From Eikenella exigua (GTDB lineage Bacteria > Pseudomonadota > Gammaproteobacteria > Burkholderiales > Neisseriaceae): DNA of 64,000 nucleotides. Below the pieces are notes generated by a model that did no database searches, was not told the DNA's origin, and saw nothing but the letters and a program-made list of their open reading frames with translations. Positions 8,318 to 15,803 of the stretch are shown here, piece by piece (the first letter of the stretch is position 1; each line of letters begins with the position of its first letter). The DNA lies in the NCBI RefSeq assembly GCF_008805035.1, contig NZ_CP038018.1, forward strand, positions 1,426,001 to 1,490,000. Reading direction: 5' to 3'. Position numbers and translations under genes: made by a program.

Positions 8318-9831
8318 ACTTTCCGTACTATGAACCCCTATAGAATCATTGATAATTCGTTCCGGGTTGTAGTGTATAACCACTTCAGTGGGATTTATAT
8401 CTATTTTTCCGATAAAGCTCTGCAATAAAATGCGGAGCTTTTTTTCATTTGCAGTATTCAGGAGGATAGTTTTCAGCGTGCGTAATGCGCTGTCGACATC
8501 AATCTCCGGGATTGCATCGACATCGGGCGCGCCCGCCAGCTTGTCGAGTTCGATGAGCAGGGTTTGTTCCCGTTCATCATAACCCCGGCCACGCGCTCAA
8601 GCAGGGAGCGGCTGTCTGAACCGGACAGCCCTGATTCCACCAGTTCGAATAGGGTATTGCGCCGGCGGCGTAGTTCGGTGAGCTCTTGCTGCAGTAGTTT
8701 GTGCTGCTCGGCATTATTGGTACGTTTTTCGACGTATTTCCGATAAGCCTCACCAATAAAATCGCTGACCACTTCTTGGGTAAGCAGTTTGTCGACCACA
8801 ATATTTAGCAGGTAGTCATCCAGCTTTTCGGCCGATATGCGGCGCGATATGCAATTGCAACCTTTCTTGAAGCCGCTGCAGTTGTAGTAATTGTAGCGGC
8901 GTTTGGTTTTGCTGGTAGCAGTTTCAATGCTCATGGCCTTGCCGCAGTGGCCGCACCGCAGCAAACCGGTGAATAGGAAACGGCTGGAAGGGCTGCCGGT
9001 TTGCTTATAATCCGGCCGGTAGCGTTTTTGTACGGCTTCGAAATCTTTTTCCGAAACCAACGGCTCGTGGGTTTGCCGAATAACCCACTCTTCCGGCGGG
9101 TTGGGTTTGTTGCCGCTGCGTTTGTTATACACGGTCTGCCCGATGTAGACACGGTTTTTCAGCATATGCGACAGGCTGGCGGCCTGCCATTCGGCCCCGC
9201 GCCGGGTATGACCGCGCGCGGTAAAGCTGCGGACGATGGCAATGGCGCCCTCCCCTGCCGCAAAACGGCGGAAGGCTTCCTGCACCAGTGGTTTTTCGGC
9301 ATCGTTCGGTACCAGTTTACGGCGTTTGCCCTGGCTGGTTATTTGATAGCCGAACGGTGCGCGCCCGCCGTTAAACCAGCCTTCTTCCGCATTTTTCAAC
9401 ATGGCGCGGCGGGTGTCGCGACTGATTTGGCGCGATACCTGCTCATCCATAATCTCCATAATCGAATCGGTGAACCAGCCCTCGTCGGTGTCGCTATCGA
9501 TATTCATCGATGCATATACCAGGCGGGTGCCGCTTTCACGCAGCAGCAGTTTGTAGCGGGCGGCATCCAGCTTATTACGGGCGAAACGGGAGGTGGACCA
9601 GACGATGAAGTAGTCCACATCGTTTACCGCACAATAATGAATCGCGCGTTGAAAAGCCTGCCTCTTCACCGCCGAAGTACCGGTAATGCCCTCATCGCGG
9701 AATATCTGCAGCACGCTGGCACCGAGCTCTTGGGCTTTCTTTTTGCATTGATCTGTCTGGGCATCGATTGAAATGCCCTCGTCGGCTTGGCGGGTGGTAC
9801 TGACCCGCACATAGATGATTGCTCGTTTCAT
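8261..9831 (-). pseudogene. Large serine recombinase, frameshifted near its C-terminus
   Basis: Site-specific recombinase of the large serine integrase family. It has the N-terminal catalytic domain with YVRVSTTRQ (Ser11), FRDEGITG, YFIVWSTSRFARN and the QVSRQISRDTRRAM helix, then the recombinase domain (GRAPFGYQI; LSHMLKNRVYIG), then a zinc ribbon (LRCGHCGKAM with a later YNCSG and GCNC) and a coiled coil. The main frame closes at 8473 with a 28-residue nonsense tail. A one-base change near 8572-8587 would restore a family-like end (EREQTLLIELDKL, then KLRILLQSFIGKIDINP). That second frame has no stop until 8261, inside the tRNA-Glu gene. It is a true mutation or a homopolymer sequencing error. 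Confidence 0.85.
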
Positions 9832-9923
9832 GATTTCCCTTCCTGTGTAGGGTGGATTTTACTGCCTATCCTGTGCCAAAAATACCCCTGTTTTGTTCTT
9901 GTCTTTGGTCGTTTAATGCCCGT

Positions 9924-10874
9924 ATGGCCGACCATTCTTCCCAATCCCTCGACACCGTTGTTTTCCGTTGCACCGCCTGCAAGCACACTTTTGAGTGTGC
10001 GCCGCAGACAGTGTTGGATGCGCCTGAATGCGAGTGGCACCCGTTTGCCTATCAGGCAGCCTGCCCGAAATGCGGGGAGGCCTGCGCCCAGGCGGCCTGG
10101 CACCGCAATCTGATGAAGGGTTGGGCGAATGCCACCGGTCCGAAGACGCCGGAAGGCAAGGCGGCGGTGCGTAAGAATCTGGAAGGCCACCCGACGCCGG
10201 AGGAAACACGAAGGACCCGCTTCAATGCGCTCAAACACGGCATGAATGCCCGCACCGCCACCTATTTCCCGGCCAAGCCGGACGGCTACCCGGCCTGCCG
10301 CACCTGTACGGTGGATCGCGAATACTGCCGCAGCCAGCCGGCCTGCGTAAAGCAGACGCAGCTGTTTATGCTGCACCACGCCGCGTTCGAGCAGCGCGAC
10401 CCGCGGTATTTGACCGAGATTTATGCCGATATGCAGGCGGCCATCACCGCCATCGTCCAGCAGATACTGCAGACGATTGTGGCGGACGGGGTGGTTTTGC
10501 GCGCACCGGCATGGAAGGTGGATCAGGAAGGCAATGTAGTGATCGGCGAATACCTAGACCGGGCCAGCGGCGAGATGAAGGTGATTTACGAAGTCCACGC
10601 CCATCCGCTGATTCGCAGCCTGCAGGATTTCTTGAGCAAAAACGGTTTGTCGCTGGCCGATATGGGTATGACACCGAAAGTCATCGAGCAGGAAGAGCAG
10701 GCGCTGGGCCACCTGAAACAGGATGCCGCCACCCAGCAGTCGCTTTTGGAATTCTCCGAGCGCAGTGCCAAAGCGTTGGAAAATTTATCGGTACTGGCAC
10801 AACGCGCCAACCAACGGCTACAACAAGATCCGGTGTTGATTGAATACCGGCAGCAGAACGGGGATAAATCATGA
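9924..10874 (+). CDS. Phage terminase small-subunit-like protein
   Basis: A 316-aa protein beginning MADHSSQSLD. The N-terminus has a zinc-finger pattern (RCTACKHTF, then CPKCGEAC), followed by a basic segment GPKTPEGKAAVRKNLEGHPTPEETRRTRFNALKHG typical of proteins encoded beside terminases, then a helical C-terminal half. Identification rests mainly on position: it heads a four-gene block that ends in a terminase large-subunit fragment, and it overlaps the next gene by ATGA. It is transcribed divergently from the recombinase, with about 90 bases between them. The function is inferred and the start is uncertain. Confidence 0.6.
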   Translation: MADHSSQSLDTVVFRCTACKHTFECAPQTVLDAPECEWHPFAYQAACPKCGEACAQAAWHRNLMKGWANATGPKTPEGKAAVRKNLEGHPTPEETRRTRFNALKHGMNARTATYFPAKPDGYPACRTCTVDREYCRSQPACVKQTQLFMLHHAAFEQRDPRYLTEIYADMQAAITAIVQQILQTIVADGVVLRAPAWKVDQEGNVVIGEYLDRASGEMKVIYEVHAHPLIRSLQDFLSKNGLSLADMGMTPKVIEQEEQALGHLKQDAATQQSLLEFSERSAKALENLSVLAQRANQRLQQDPVLIEYRQQNGDKS

Positions 10875-11026
10875 AAGAGTTTGCAATCAGCACCCTGTTT
10901 CTGGGTAGTAAGGTGGCAATCGTGTATGTAGCCTATCTGTCGGCGAAAGAACGGGTACCGCATTGCGGTTGGTTGGTATTCGCCGCGGTATTTTATGTAT
11001 GTTTTTTCGGGTTAAAGGTGGATTGA
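10871..11026 (+). CDS. Small membrane protein of the prophage remnant
   Basis: A 51-aa protein starting MKEFAISTLFLGSKVAIVYV with two hydrophobic stretches (about 5-22 and 32-48) around a KERVPHCGW turn, so probably a two-helix membrane peptide. It overlaps the upstream gene by ATGA and the downstream gene by TGATG. I do not recognise a family. Confidence 0.6.
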   Translation: MKEFAISTLFLGSKVAIVYVAYLSAKERVPHCGWLVFAAVFYVCFFGLKVD

Positions 11027-11169
11027 TGTTGCCGTCGGAATACTGTGCCGACTGCGGCGCCAAATTGGACGGGCACGAGCAGTTGCAATATTTGGACGTG
11101 TGCCGCGACTGCCATGAGGAATGGGCAGCCTATTTGGCGCAGTTGGCTCCGCCGGAGGAGGTTGTATGA
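11026..11169 (+). CDS. Small zinc-ribbon protein of the prophage remnant
   Basis: A 47-aa protein beginning MLPSEYCADCGAKLDG, with two CxxC pairs (YCADCG and VCRDCHEE) that would form one zinc knuckle. It overlaps the preceding stop by one base and the terminase start by four (ATGA). Family unknown; a DksA/TraR-like or Com-like zinc ribbon is possible. Confidence 0.6.
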   Translation: MLPSEYCADCGAKLDGHEQLQYLDVCRDCHEEWAAYLAQLAPPEEVV

Positions 11170-11792
11170 CGACCGCCGCCCAGCGCATCCAAATACAACA
11201 TAGCGCCGAGCAGGAAATCATGCGCTATGCCCGCCCCGACCCGGTTACCGGCATCAGGCCGCACGCTCTGTGGCACAAGCATGTGCACAACGTCGATCTC
11301 GATCCGATGCAGGTGTTGAAGATGCAGCAGATGGACGATAACCGCAATACGGTGGATTTTTCCTGCCGCCGCACCGGTAAAACTGCAGTGAAAGAAATGT
11401 ACTGCCTGGAATATTTGGCTACTACCCCTTTCCAAGAAGAAGGGATTGTGGCGCCCCGCTTACAGCAGAGCCAAACCAACCTGATGTATCACATCGATGC
11501 CATCCGCCGCAGTCCGATTTTGAGCGGTTGGATCGGCTATAAATCCGGGCGGCGACAGATTGCCGACACGCGTTACCAGTTCCACAACGGCAGTAAGGCC
11601 GTCTGCTACGGCATCATGAGCCAAATTGACGGTGACGGCCTGAGTATCGGTTCGCTGGAAGAAATCGACGACATGCCGGCCGACCGGCTGTTTTCCCGCT
11701 TCCTGCCTATGCTGGACTCGGCACAGTGCTTGGGAGTGGATAGTTCGGTGAGTTTCTACCCGCAAAACCGCCAACACCACCGGCACGATTGA
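11166..11792 (+). pseudogene. Phage terminase large subunit, truncated after the ATPase core
   Basis: Terminase large subunits drive DNA into phage heads. This 208-codon remnant keeps the ATPase features: the Walker A-like SCRRTGKT followed by AVKEMYCLEYLA, and the Walker B-like LSIGSLEEIDDM with acidic residues. After about residue 195 the sequence turns into SVSFYPQNRQHHRHD and stops, while full proteins exceed 400 residues and add a nuclease domain. The bases that follow (to about 11906) code, in other frames, for an unrelated phage-like C-terminus, so a deletion has joined two distant parts of the prophage. Confidence 0.75.
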
Positions 11793-11909
11793 TGAAACCA
11801 CTACCGCCAGCTGGCAGCTATTCGGACGCCGTGCAAAAAATATGCAGAACTGGTAAAAGTAGCCGACAACCAGTGCAACGACCTGCCCAAATGGCAGGCG
11901 TATGGGTAA
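11770..11909 (+). pseudogene. Remnant of a second phage gene (C-terminal fragment)
   Basis: Read across one frameshift near 11837-11840, this stretch gives TTGTIDETTTASWQLFGRRAK followed by KYAELVKVADNQCNDLPKW and a stop. The composition and its position suggest the end of a late phage gene brought next to the terminase by deletion. I cannot name the gene. Confidence 0.35.
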
Positions 11910-11988
11910 GTAATAGCTGCATCATAGTGCCCGGCATCTGCATCACCACCTATTTTAAGATCTCAGTAGAGCTGTTTTATTAAATCAT

Positions 11989-12021
11989 GTTACACTATGT
12001 TATAGAATAACATAGTGTAAC
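11989..12021. promoter_or_regulatory. Zur operator (perfect 33-bp palindrome)
   Basis: The core TGTTATAGAATAACA (11998-12012) matches the neisserial Zur-box consensus TGTTATDNDATAACA at every position. Symmetry continues outward to perfect 15-base arms (11989-12003 and 12007-12021) around AGA. It lies 10 bases before the start of the TonB-dependent receptor gene, where a bound repressor would block transcription or initiation. Confidence 0.85.
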
Positions 12022-12031
12022 TGGTGTAGCT

Positions 12032-14428
12032 ATGAAGTTTTTTGTTTTTCTGTCAGTAGGTTTAGTTGTTTTTAATACTTACCCAACAACAGTTTGGGCT
12101 GAAGATGCGGTAGAGTTATCGGAGATTCATATCACGGGACGTAAAACCCCGCAATCGGGTGCCCGTTTGGATAGCGGTAGCAAGAGCGTGCTTTATAACT
12201 CAGATCTGCAATCTGTTCGAGCAATATCCTTGGGGCAGACGGTAGAAAAAATCAGTGGTGTTCACAACAACAGCTTCGGCCCCAATAACGGTTTGCCGCA
12301 AATCCGCAGCTTGACCGGATCGAGGGTATACCTGATGCAAAATGGTTTGGGTATATCGGATATGGCCGGTATCAGCGGCAATCTGCCCAGTGCGGTTGAG
12401 CCTTTCCTAGCTGATAAGATAACTGTACAAAAATCTTCTGCTGCCGTGTTGTATGGAGGGCATGCTGTTGGAGGGGCGGTTCAAGTGGAAACTGGGCAGA
12501 TTCCCCAACAACTGCCGGAGAAAAATTTTGGCGGCAAGGGGGAAATCAGCGGGGGATACAATACTCCGACCACGCAGTTATTCAGCCTTACCGGCAAAAG
12601 CGGGCAGATTGCCTGGCATATCGACGGGATGAATAACAAGATTTCATCCTACCGCGTACCGGGAGACAGTAAGGCTGCGATATGCCACAATCGGGCAGAA
12701 ATCAATACCAATTATCCGCTGACTCTCTTGTGTCAAGTTTCGAGGAATTACGAGTATTTCTTCAATCAAGGGTTCTATAAATATGTAGATCGGAATTATC
12801 TACTCAGAGGTAAAGACTACTTAGACCAATACGAATTGGATATTTCCGATGTTTACCGTCGGGATAAGCCTTCTTACGGCAATTGGGTGGAAAATCCCGG
12901 ATATGATCCATCTGTTACCGAAGGCAAAGGCAGACGGTTGAGAAGTATTGAAGATGTAACACCTAATGAACACGGCAAAATGGCCAATAGCCATATGCAC
13001 CAACAATCTGTATCGGCCGGTGTCAGCTATATCGGTGCAGATGGATATATTGGGTTGGGGGTCAGCCGTTATCTGAACCGCTACGGGGTACCGGGCTATG
13101 CCTCCTTATCCACACGAGCTGGTAAGAAGAATGCATTGTCACCAGTTAATATAGAAAGCAGCCAAGCCCGTTGGCTACTGGATGGGATGTATCGTTCGCA
13201 ACAACCCTGGCTGGATAACGTCAGGTTTTCTTTTGCGCATATTGATGCGGCAAACCGTGAGTTGCTCGGCAACCAATTTGCCGACAGCCTGAATAGCCAA
13301 AGCAACCAAGGAAGACTGGAGATAAATTACCGACCTATCCAATGGTGGCAGGGAGTGTTGGGCGGGGATTGGACACAACGCCGCACTAACGGTGAGGGGG
13401 TTGATCGTTATCTGCCGGACACAAAGACGATCGAATATGCGGTGTTTGCGTTGCAGAAGTTTAATTGGGGAAATTGGTCAACTGATATCGGTGCGCGGCA
13501 TGGACGCACCCGTCAGCAAGCCATATTGGGCAATTACCAGCCTGGGCGCGGCTTAAATGAAGGTTATATCAAACAACATAATAATAAAATGTTTGAATTG
13601 AACAGCTATCAGGCAGCTTTAAAATGGCAGCCTGCTGAAGGTTGGGAAACTGGTATCCGCTACAGCCGTTCGCAACGGGCACCGGAAGTAAACGAGCTGT
13701 TTGCCAGTAACCGACACTACGCCATTTTAACCAATGAGCACGGCGATCCGCGTTTGCAGCCTGAAACGGCCAATACATGGGAATTCAGCCAACAAATTAG
13801 TTGGAGAAATAGCCGACTGAAGGTTAATTATTACCAAACCCGTTTCCAGGACTATATCTACTTGGGACAAACTGGCACAGATAAGGGGGATGGGCTGCCT
13901 TATAAAGAATGGCGGCAGGGAGATACCCGGATTGAAGGGATGGAATTAGAAGCATCCCATCATTTTCATTTAGATCGTTATGGTACTTTAGAAGCAAAAG
14001 TATTTGTAGATTGGGTAAAAAATAGTCCGGTTTTTACCGGTAAAAATGATTCCAATAGTTCTTCATGGGATGAATATGTGCGCCGTAAAAATGATGGTGA
14101 TTATATGCCCGGACTACCAGCATCACGATACGGAGCAAGTTTGGTTTGGAGTAAAGGAAACTGGATGCTCAGCAGCAGTTTGACTCACTATTTACCACAA
14201 AAACATTTGGGGCGCGTCATCAACGAAGAAATCAGTTTGGGTGGGTATACTATTTGGGATATGTACCTGAATTACTCCCATCAATTGGGACAGTCCGCTC
14301 AAATGGAATGGTTTTTGGATGCCCGAAATCTGAGTAATACCGAAGCACGCCCGCATAACTCCACCTTGAAGTATTTGGCTCCGTTGCCGGGCAGATCGGT
14401 ACGAACGGGAGTGCGGGTTTCTTTCTAA
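12032..14428 (+). CDS. TonB-dependent outer-membrane receptor, ZnuD-like zinc receptor
   Basis: An outer-membrane beta-barrel that imports a ligand with TonB energy. The 798-aa precursor has a signal peptide (1-23, ending VWA), a TonB-box-like VELSEIHITG just after it, the plug domain (LGQTVEKISGVHNNSFGPNNG, ITVQKSSAAVLYGGHAVGGAV) and a long barrel ending GRSVRTGVRVSF with the terminal Phe used by BAM. The Zur-type operator directly upstream makes zinc the likely substrate, as for ZnuD of Neisseria. An HMHQQ segment and other His-rich loops fit this. The gene sits directly behind the prophage scar and ends in a strong terminator. Assignment as ZnuD rests on both operator and family. Confidence 0.85.
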   Translation: MKFFVFLSVGLVVFNTYPTTVWAEDAVELSEIHITGRKTPQSGARLDSGSKSVLYNSDLQSVRAISLGQTVEKISGVHNNSFGPNNGLPQIRSLTGSRVYLMQNGLGISDMAGISGNLPSAVEPFLADKITVQKSSAAVLYGGHAVGGAVQVETGQIPQQLPEKNFGGKGEISGGYNTPTTQLFSLTGKSGQIAWHIDGMNNKISSYRVPGDSKAAICHNRAEINTNYPLTLLCQVSRNYEYFFNQGFYKYVDRNYLLRGKDYLDQYELDISDVYRRDKPSYGNWVENPGYDPSVTEGKGRRLRSIEDVTPNEHGKMANSHMHQQSVSAGVSYIGADGYIGLGVSRYLNRYGVPGYASLSTRAGKKNALSPVNIESSQARWLLDGMYRSQQPWLDNVRFSFAHIDAANRELLGNQFADSLNSQSNQGRLEINYRPIQWWQGVLGGDWTQRRTNGEGVDRYLPDTKTIEYAVFALQKFNWGNWSTDIGARHGRTRQQAILGNYQPGRGLNEGYIKQHNNKMFELNSYQAALKWQPAEGWETGIRYSRSQRAPEVNELFASNRHYAILTNEHGDPRLQPETANTWEFSQQISWRNSRLKVNYYQTRFQDYIYLGQTGTDKGDGLPYKEWRQGDTRIEGMELEASHHFHLDRYGTLEAKVFVDWVKNSPVFTGKNDSNSSSWDEYVRRKNDGDYMPGLPASRYGASLVWSKGNWMLSSSLTHYLPQKHLGRVINEEISLGGYTIWDMYLNYSHQLGQSAQMEWFLDARNLSNTEARPHNSTLKYLAPLPGRSVRTGVRVSF

Positions 14429-14450
14429 CTAAGTATCCCATTATCTAAAA

Positions 14451-14487
14451 TGACGGATTTACAGTAGTGTAAATCCGTCATTTTTTA
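14451..14487 (+). terminator. Terminator of the TonB-dependent receptor gene
   Basis: A 12-bp perfect stem TGACGGATTTAC (14451-14462) with GTAAATCCGTCA (14469-14480), followed by TTTTTT. Confidence 0.9.
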
Positions 14488-14909
14488 ATACCAATTGAAT
14501 TGCCTACCAACAAACATAACAGCCAGCTTGTCTACCTACCCTGTAGGTGTTGATCAAAATGGAAGGGCAATGAGTTTGAATTCTCTGATATTAAGACCAC
14601 ATAAGCAGAAGCTGTTGGATATTTCTGTCCGTCATCTCATGCCCATCTCTGCCTAGAAGAGGAAACAAGCTGGGCCAACAGCCTGAGCACTATTCCATCA
14701 ATGCTTTATGTTCCGGTTTCCCATCGTTAATAAGCAACAGAGTATCAAATACTTTTTTATTGAGCAGTTCGCTGATTTTCTAACTGTATTCCAACATCTA
14801 AAAACATCACAGTAATCGCGTAACTCCAGCCCGTAGGTTTGCGAACAGATCAAACTCAAAAACCTGCAGGCTACCTGAAATTCCAAGAACTCCACCGGCT
14901 CCAAATTTT

Positions 14910-15143
14910 TCACCTCACCCACTCCCACATAAACGTGAACAGAATTTCACGCTTGCCCTTGGGCAGTTTATCAAACAGGCACAAAAACTCGCGCTGCTCT
15001 TCAGTATAGTTGTTGTATTCGGGCAAGGCTTCGGCCAGCACCTCTCGCACTGGCTCATACATGATGCCGGTCATTTCTCCTTTGCCGGTGGCCACCCATT
15101 CGAAGTTCACTTCCAATGCCTGAGCGATGCACGACAAGAACAT
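14910..15143 (-). pseudogene. XRE-family phage-repressor-like protein, N-terminally truncated
   Basis: The 77-codon frame begins MFLSCIAQALEVNFEWVATG and continues KGEM, which matches the end of an XRE helix-turn-helix domain plus linker (family pattern: IAQALGV.PEWLATGKGEM). The first HTH helices are missing and the frame meets a stop a few codons upstream, so this is the rear of a regulator. The C-terminal part (EEQREFLCLFDKLPKGKREI) is typical of such repressors. Confidence 0.55.
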
Positions 15144-15251
15144 GACGAGCTGAAAAGTATCGACCGCAGCCAGTCAGATGGAGACTATGTGTTGTTTGTT
15201 ACCACCAATATTTGAGGAGGAATCGACATATTGTGATACTGCACAAAAGCA

Positions 15252-15359
15252 ATGATAGGGGTAGGAATAACGAGAATAGCCAAGCAAGCTACCAAGAATT
15301 TGGGCGAGCAAATTCACCCTTCACAGATTTACAAGATTGTTGCCAGAAGCGAGAGCTAG
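15252..15359 (+). CDS. Possible 35-aa peptide, unrecognised
   Basis: ATG at 15252 opens a short frame MIGVGITRIAKQATKNLGEQ with a following IHPSQIYKIVARSES. The basic, helix-like composition resembles a small DNA-binding phage protein, but there is no clear ribosome site. It may be just debris. Confidence 0.25.
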   Translation: MIGVGITRIAKQATKNLGEQIHPSQIYKIVARSES

Positions 15360-15541
15360 GCTGAACACGAAAGATTTTTGGTAGTAGGATATGCATCCGT
15401 TGAGTTCATAGTATAGAAAGTACAGCGTGCCAAGATTTCAAGAGTTCAGTTAATTTTGGGCTTTGGAATAACAAAAAATAATGACTTTAGAACTTAACTT
15501 TGGAAGCCAAGTTAAGTTCTTTTTATTTATGTTTTGTGTAT

Positions 15542-15672
15542 TATAGCTGCTACAATTATTTGTTATTGCTTTATCGGAGTTACTGAAACTGATACAAGAT
15601 GGCTAATCACAAACAATACAGGAATACAACAAGGTAAGCCAACATAGTAGGAAGTAAAGTGCTTTGGCAATA
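15542..15672. repeat. Correia-like miniature element (copy 2, divergent)
   Basis: Starts TATAGCTGCTACAATTA and ends AAAGTGCTTTGGCAATA, with the family interior GGTAAGCCAACATAGTAGGA, in the same orientation as the copies at 35.4 and 36.4 kb. Confidence 0.45.
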
Positions 15673-15711
15673 ACCAATACATTACAACCCTTTCTGTTCA
15701 ACCGCAATTAA

Positions 15712-15738
15712 AGGCTACCTGAAATTTTCAGGTAGCCT
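15712..15738. terminator. Uptake-sequence hairpin behind dxs
   Basis: Two head-to-head uptake sequences with almost no loop, placed between the debris region and the 3' end of dxs; T-rich on the plus side. Confidence 0.5.
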
Positions 15739-15803
15739 TTTTACCATCATTTTATGATTCATCCCATCACAATAGCTGCTCTCAGCTGTACTCAGCCAAC
15801 TAA

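Larger units (their letters stand above)
14490..15700. other. Accessory segment without intact genes (phage-regulator debris)
   Basis: About 1.2 kb, AT-richer than its surroundings, between the receptor gene and dxs. It contains the truncated XRE-type regulator at 14910-15143, on the plus strand a stretch around 15147-15213 that reads DELKSIDRSQSDGDYVLFV (reminiscent of an S24-type repressor), a 35-codon frame at 15252-15359 and a Correia-like element. 14490-14900 shows nothing I can identify apart from an uptake sequence at about 14870. Confidence 0.5.

Noticed and set aside
8473..9831. Programmed frameshift in the serine recombinase
   Set aside because: No slippery heptamer plus pseudoknot is evident at the shift site, and the longer frame has no stop before the tRNA. 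Mutation or sequencing error is simpler.
12032..14428. Heme or siderophore receptor
   Set aside because: No FRAP/NPNL heme-receptor motif seen, and the upstream operator is of Zur and not Fur type.
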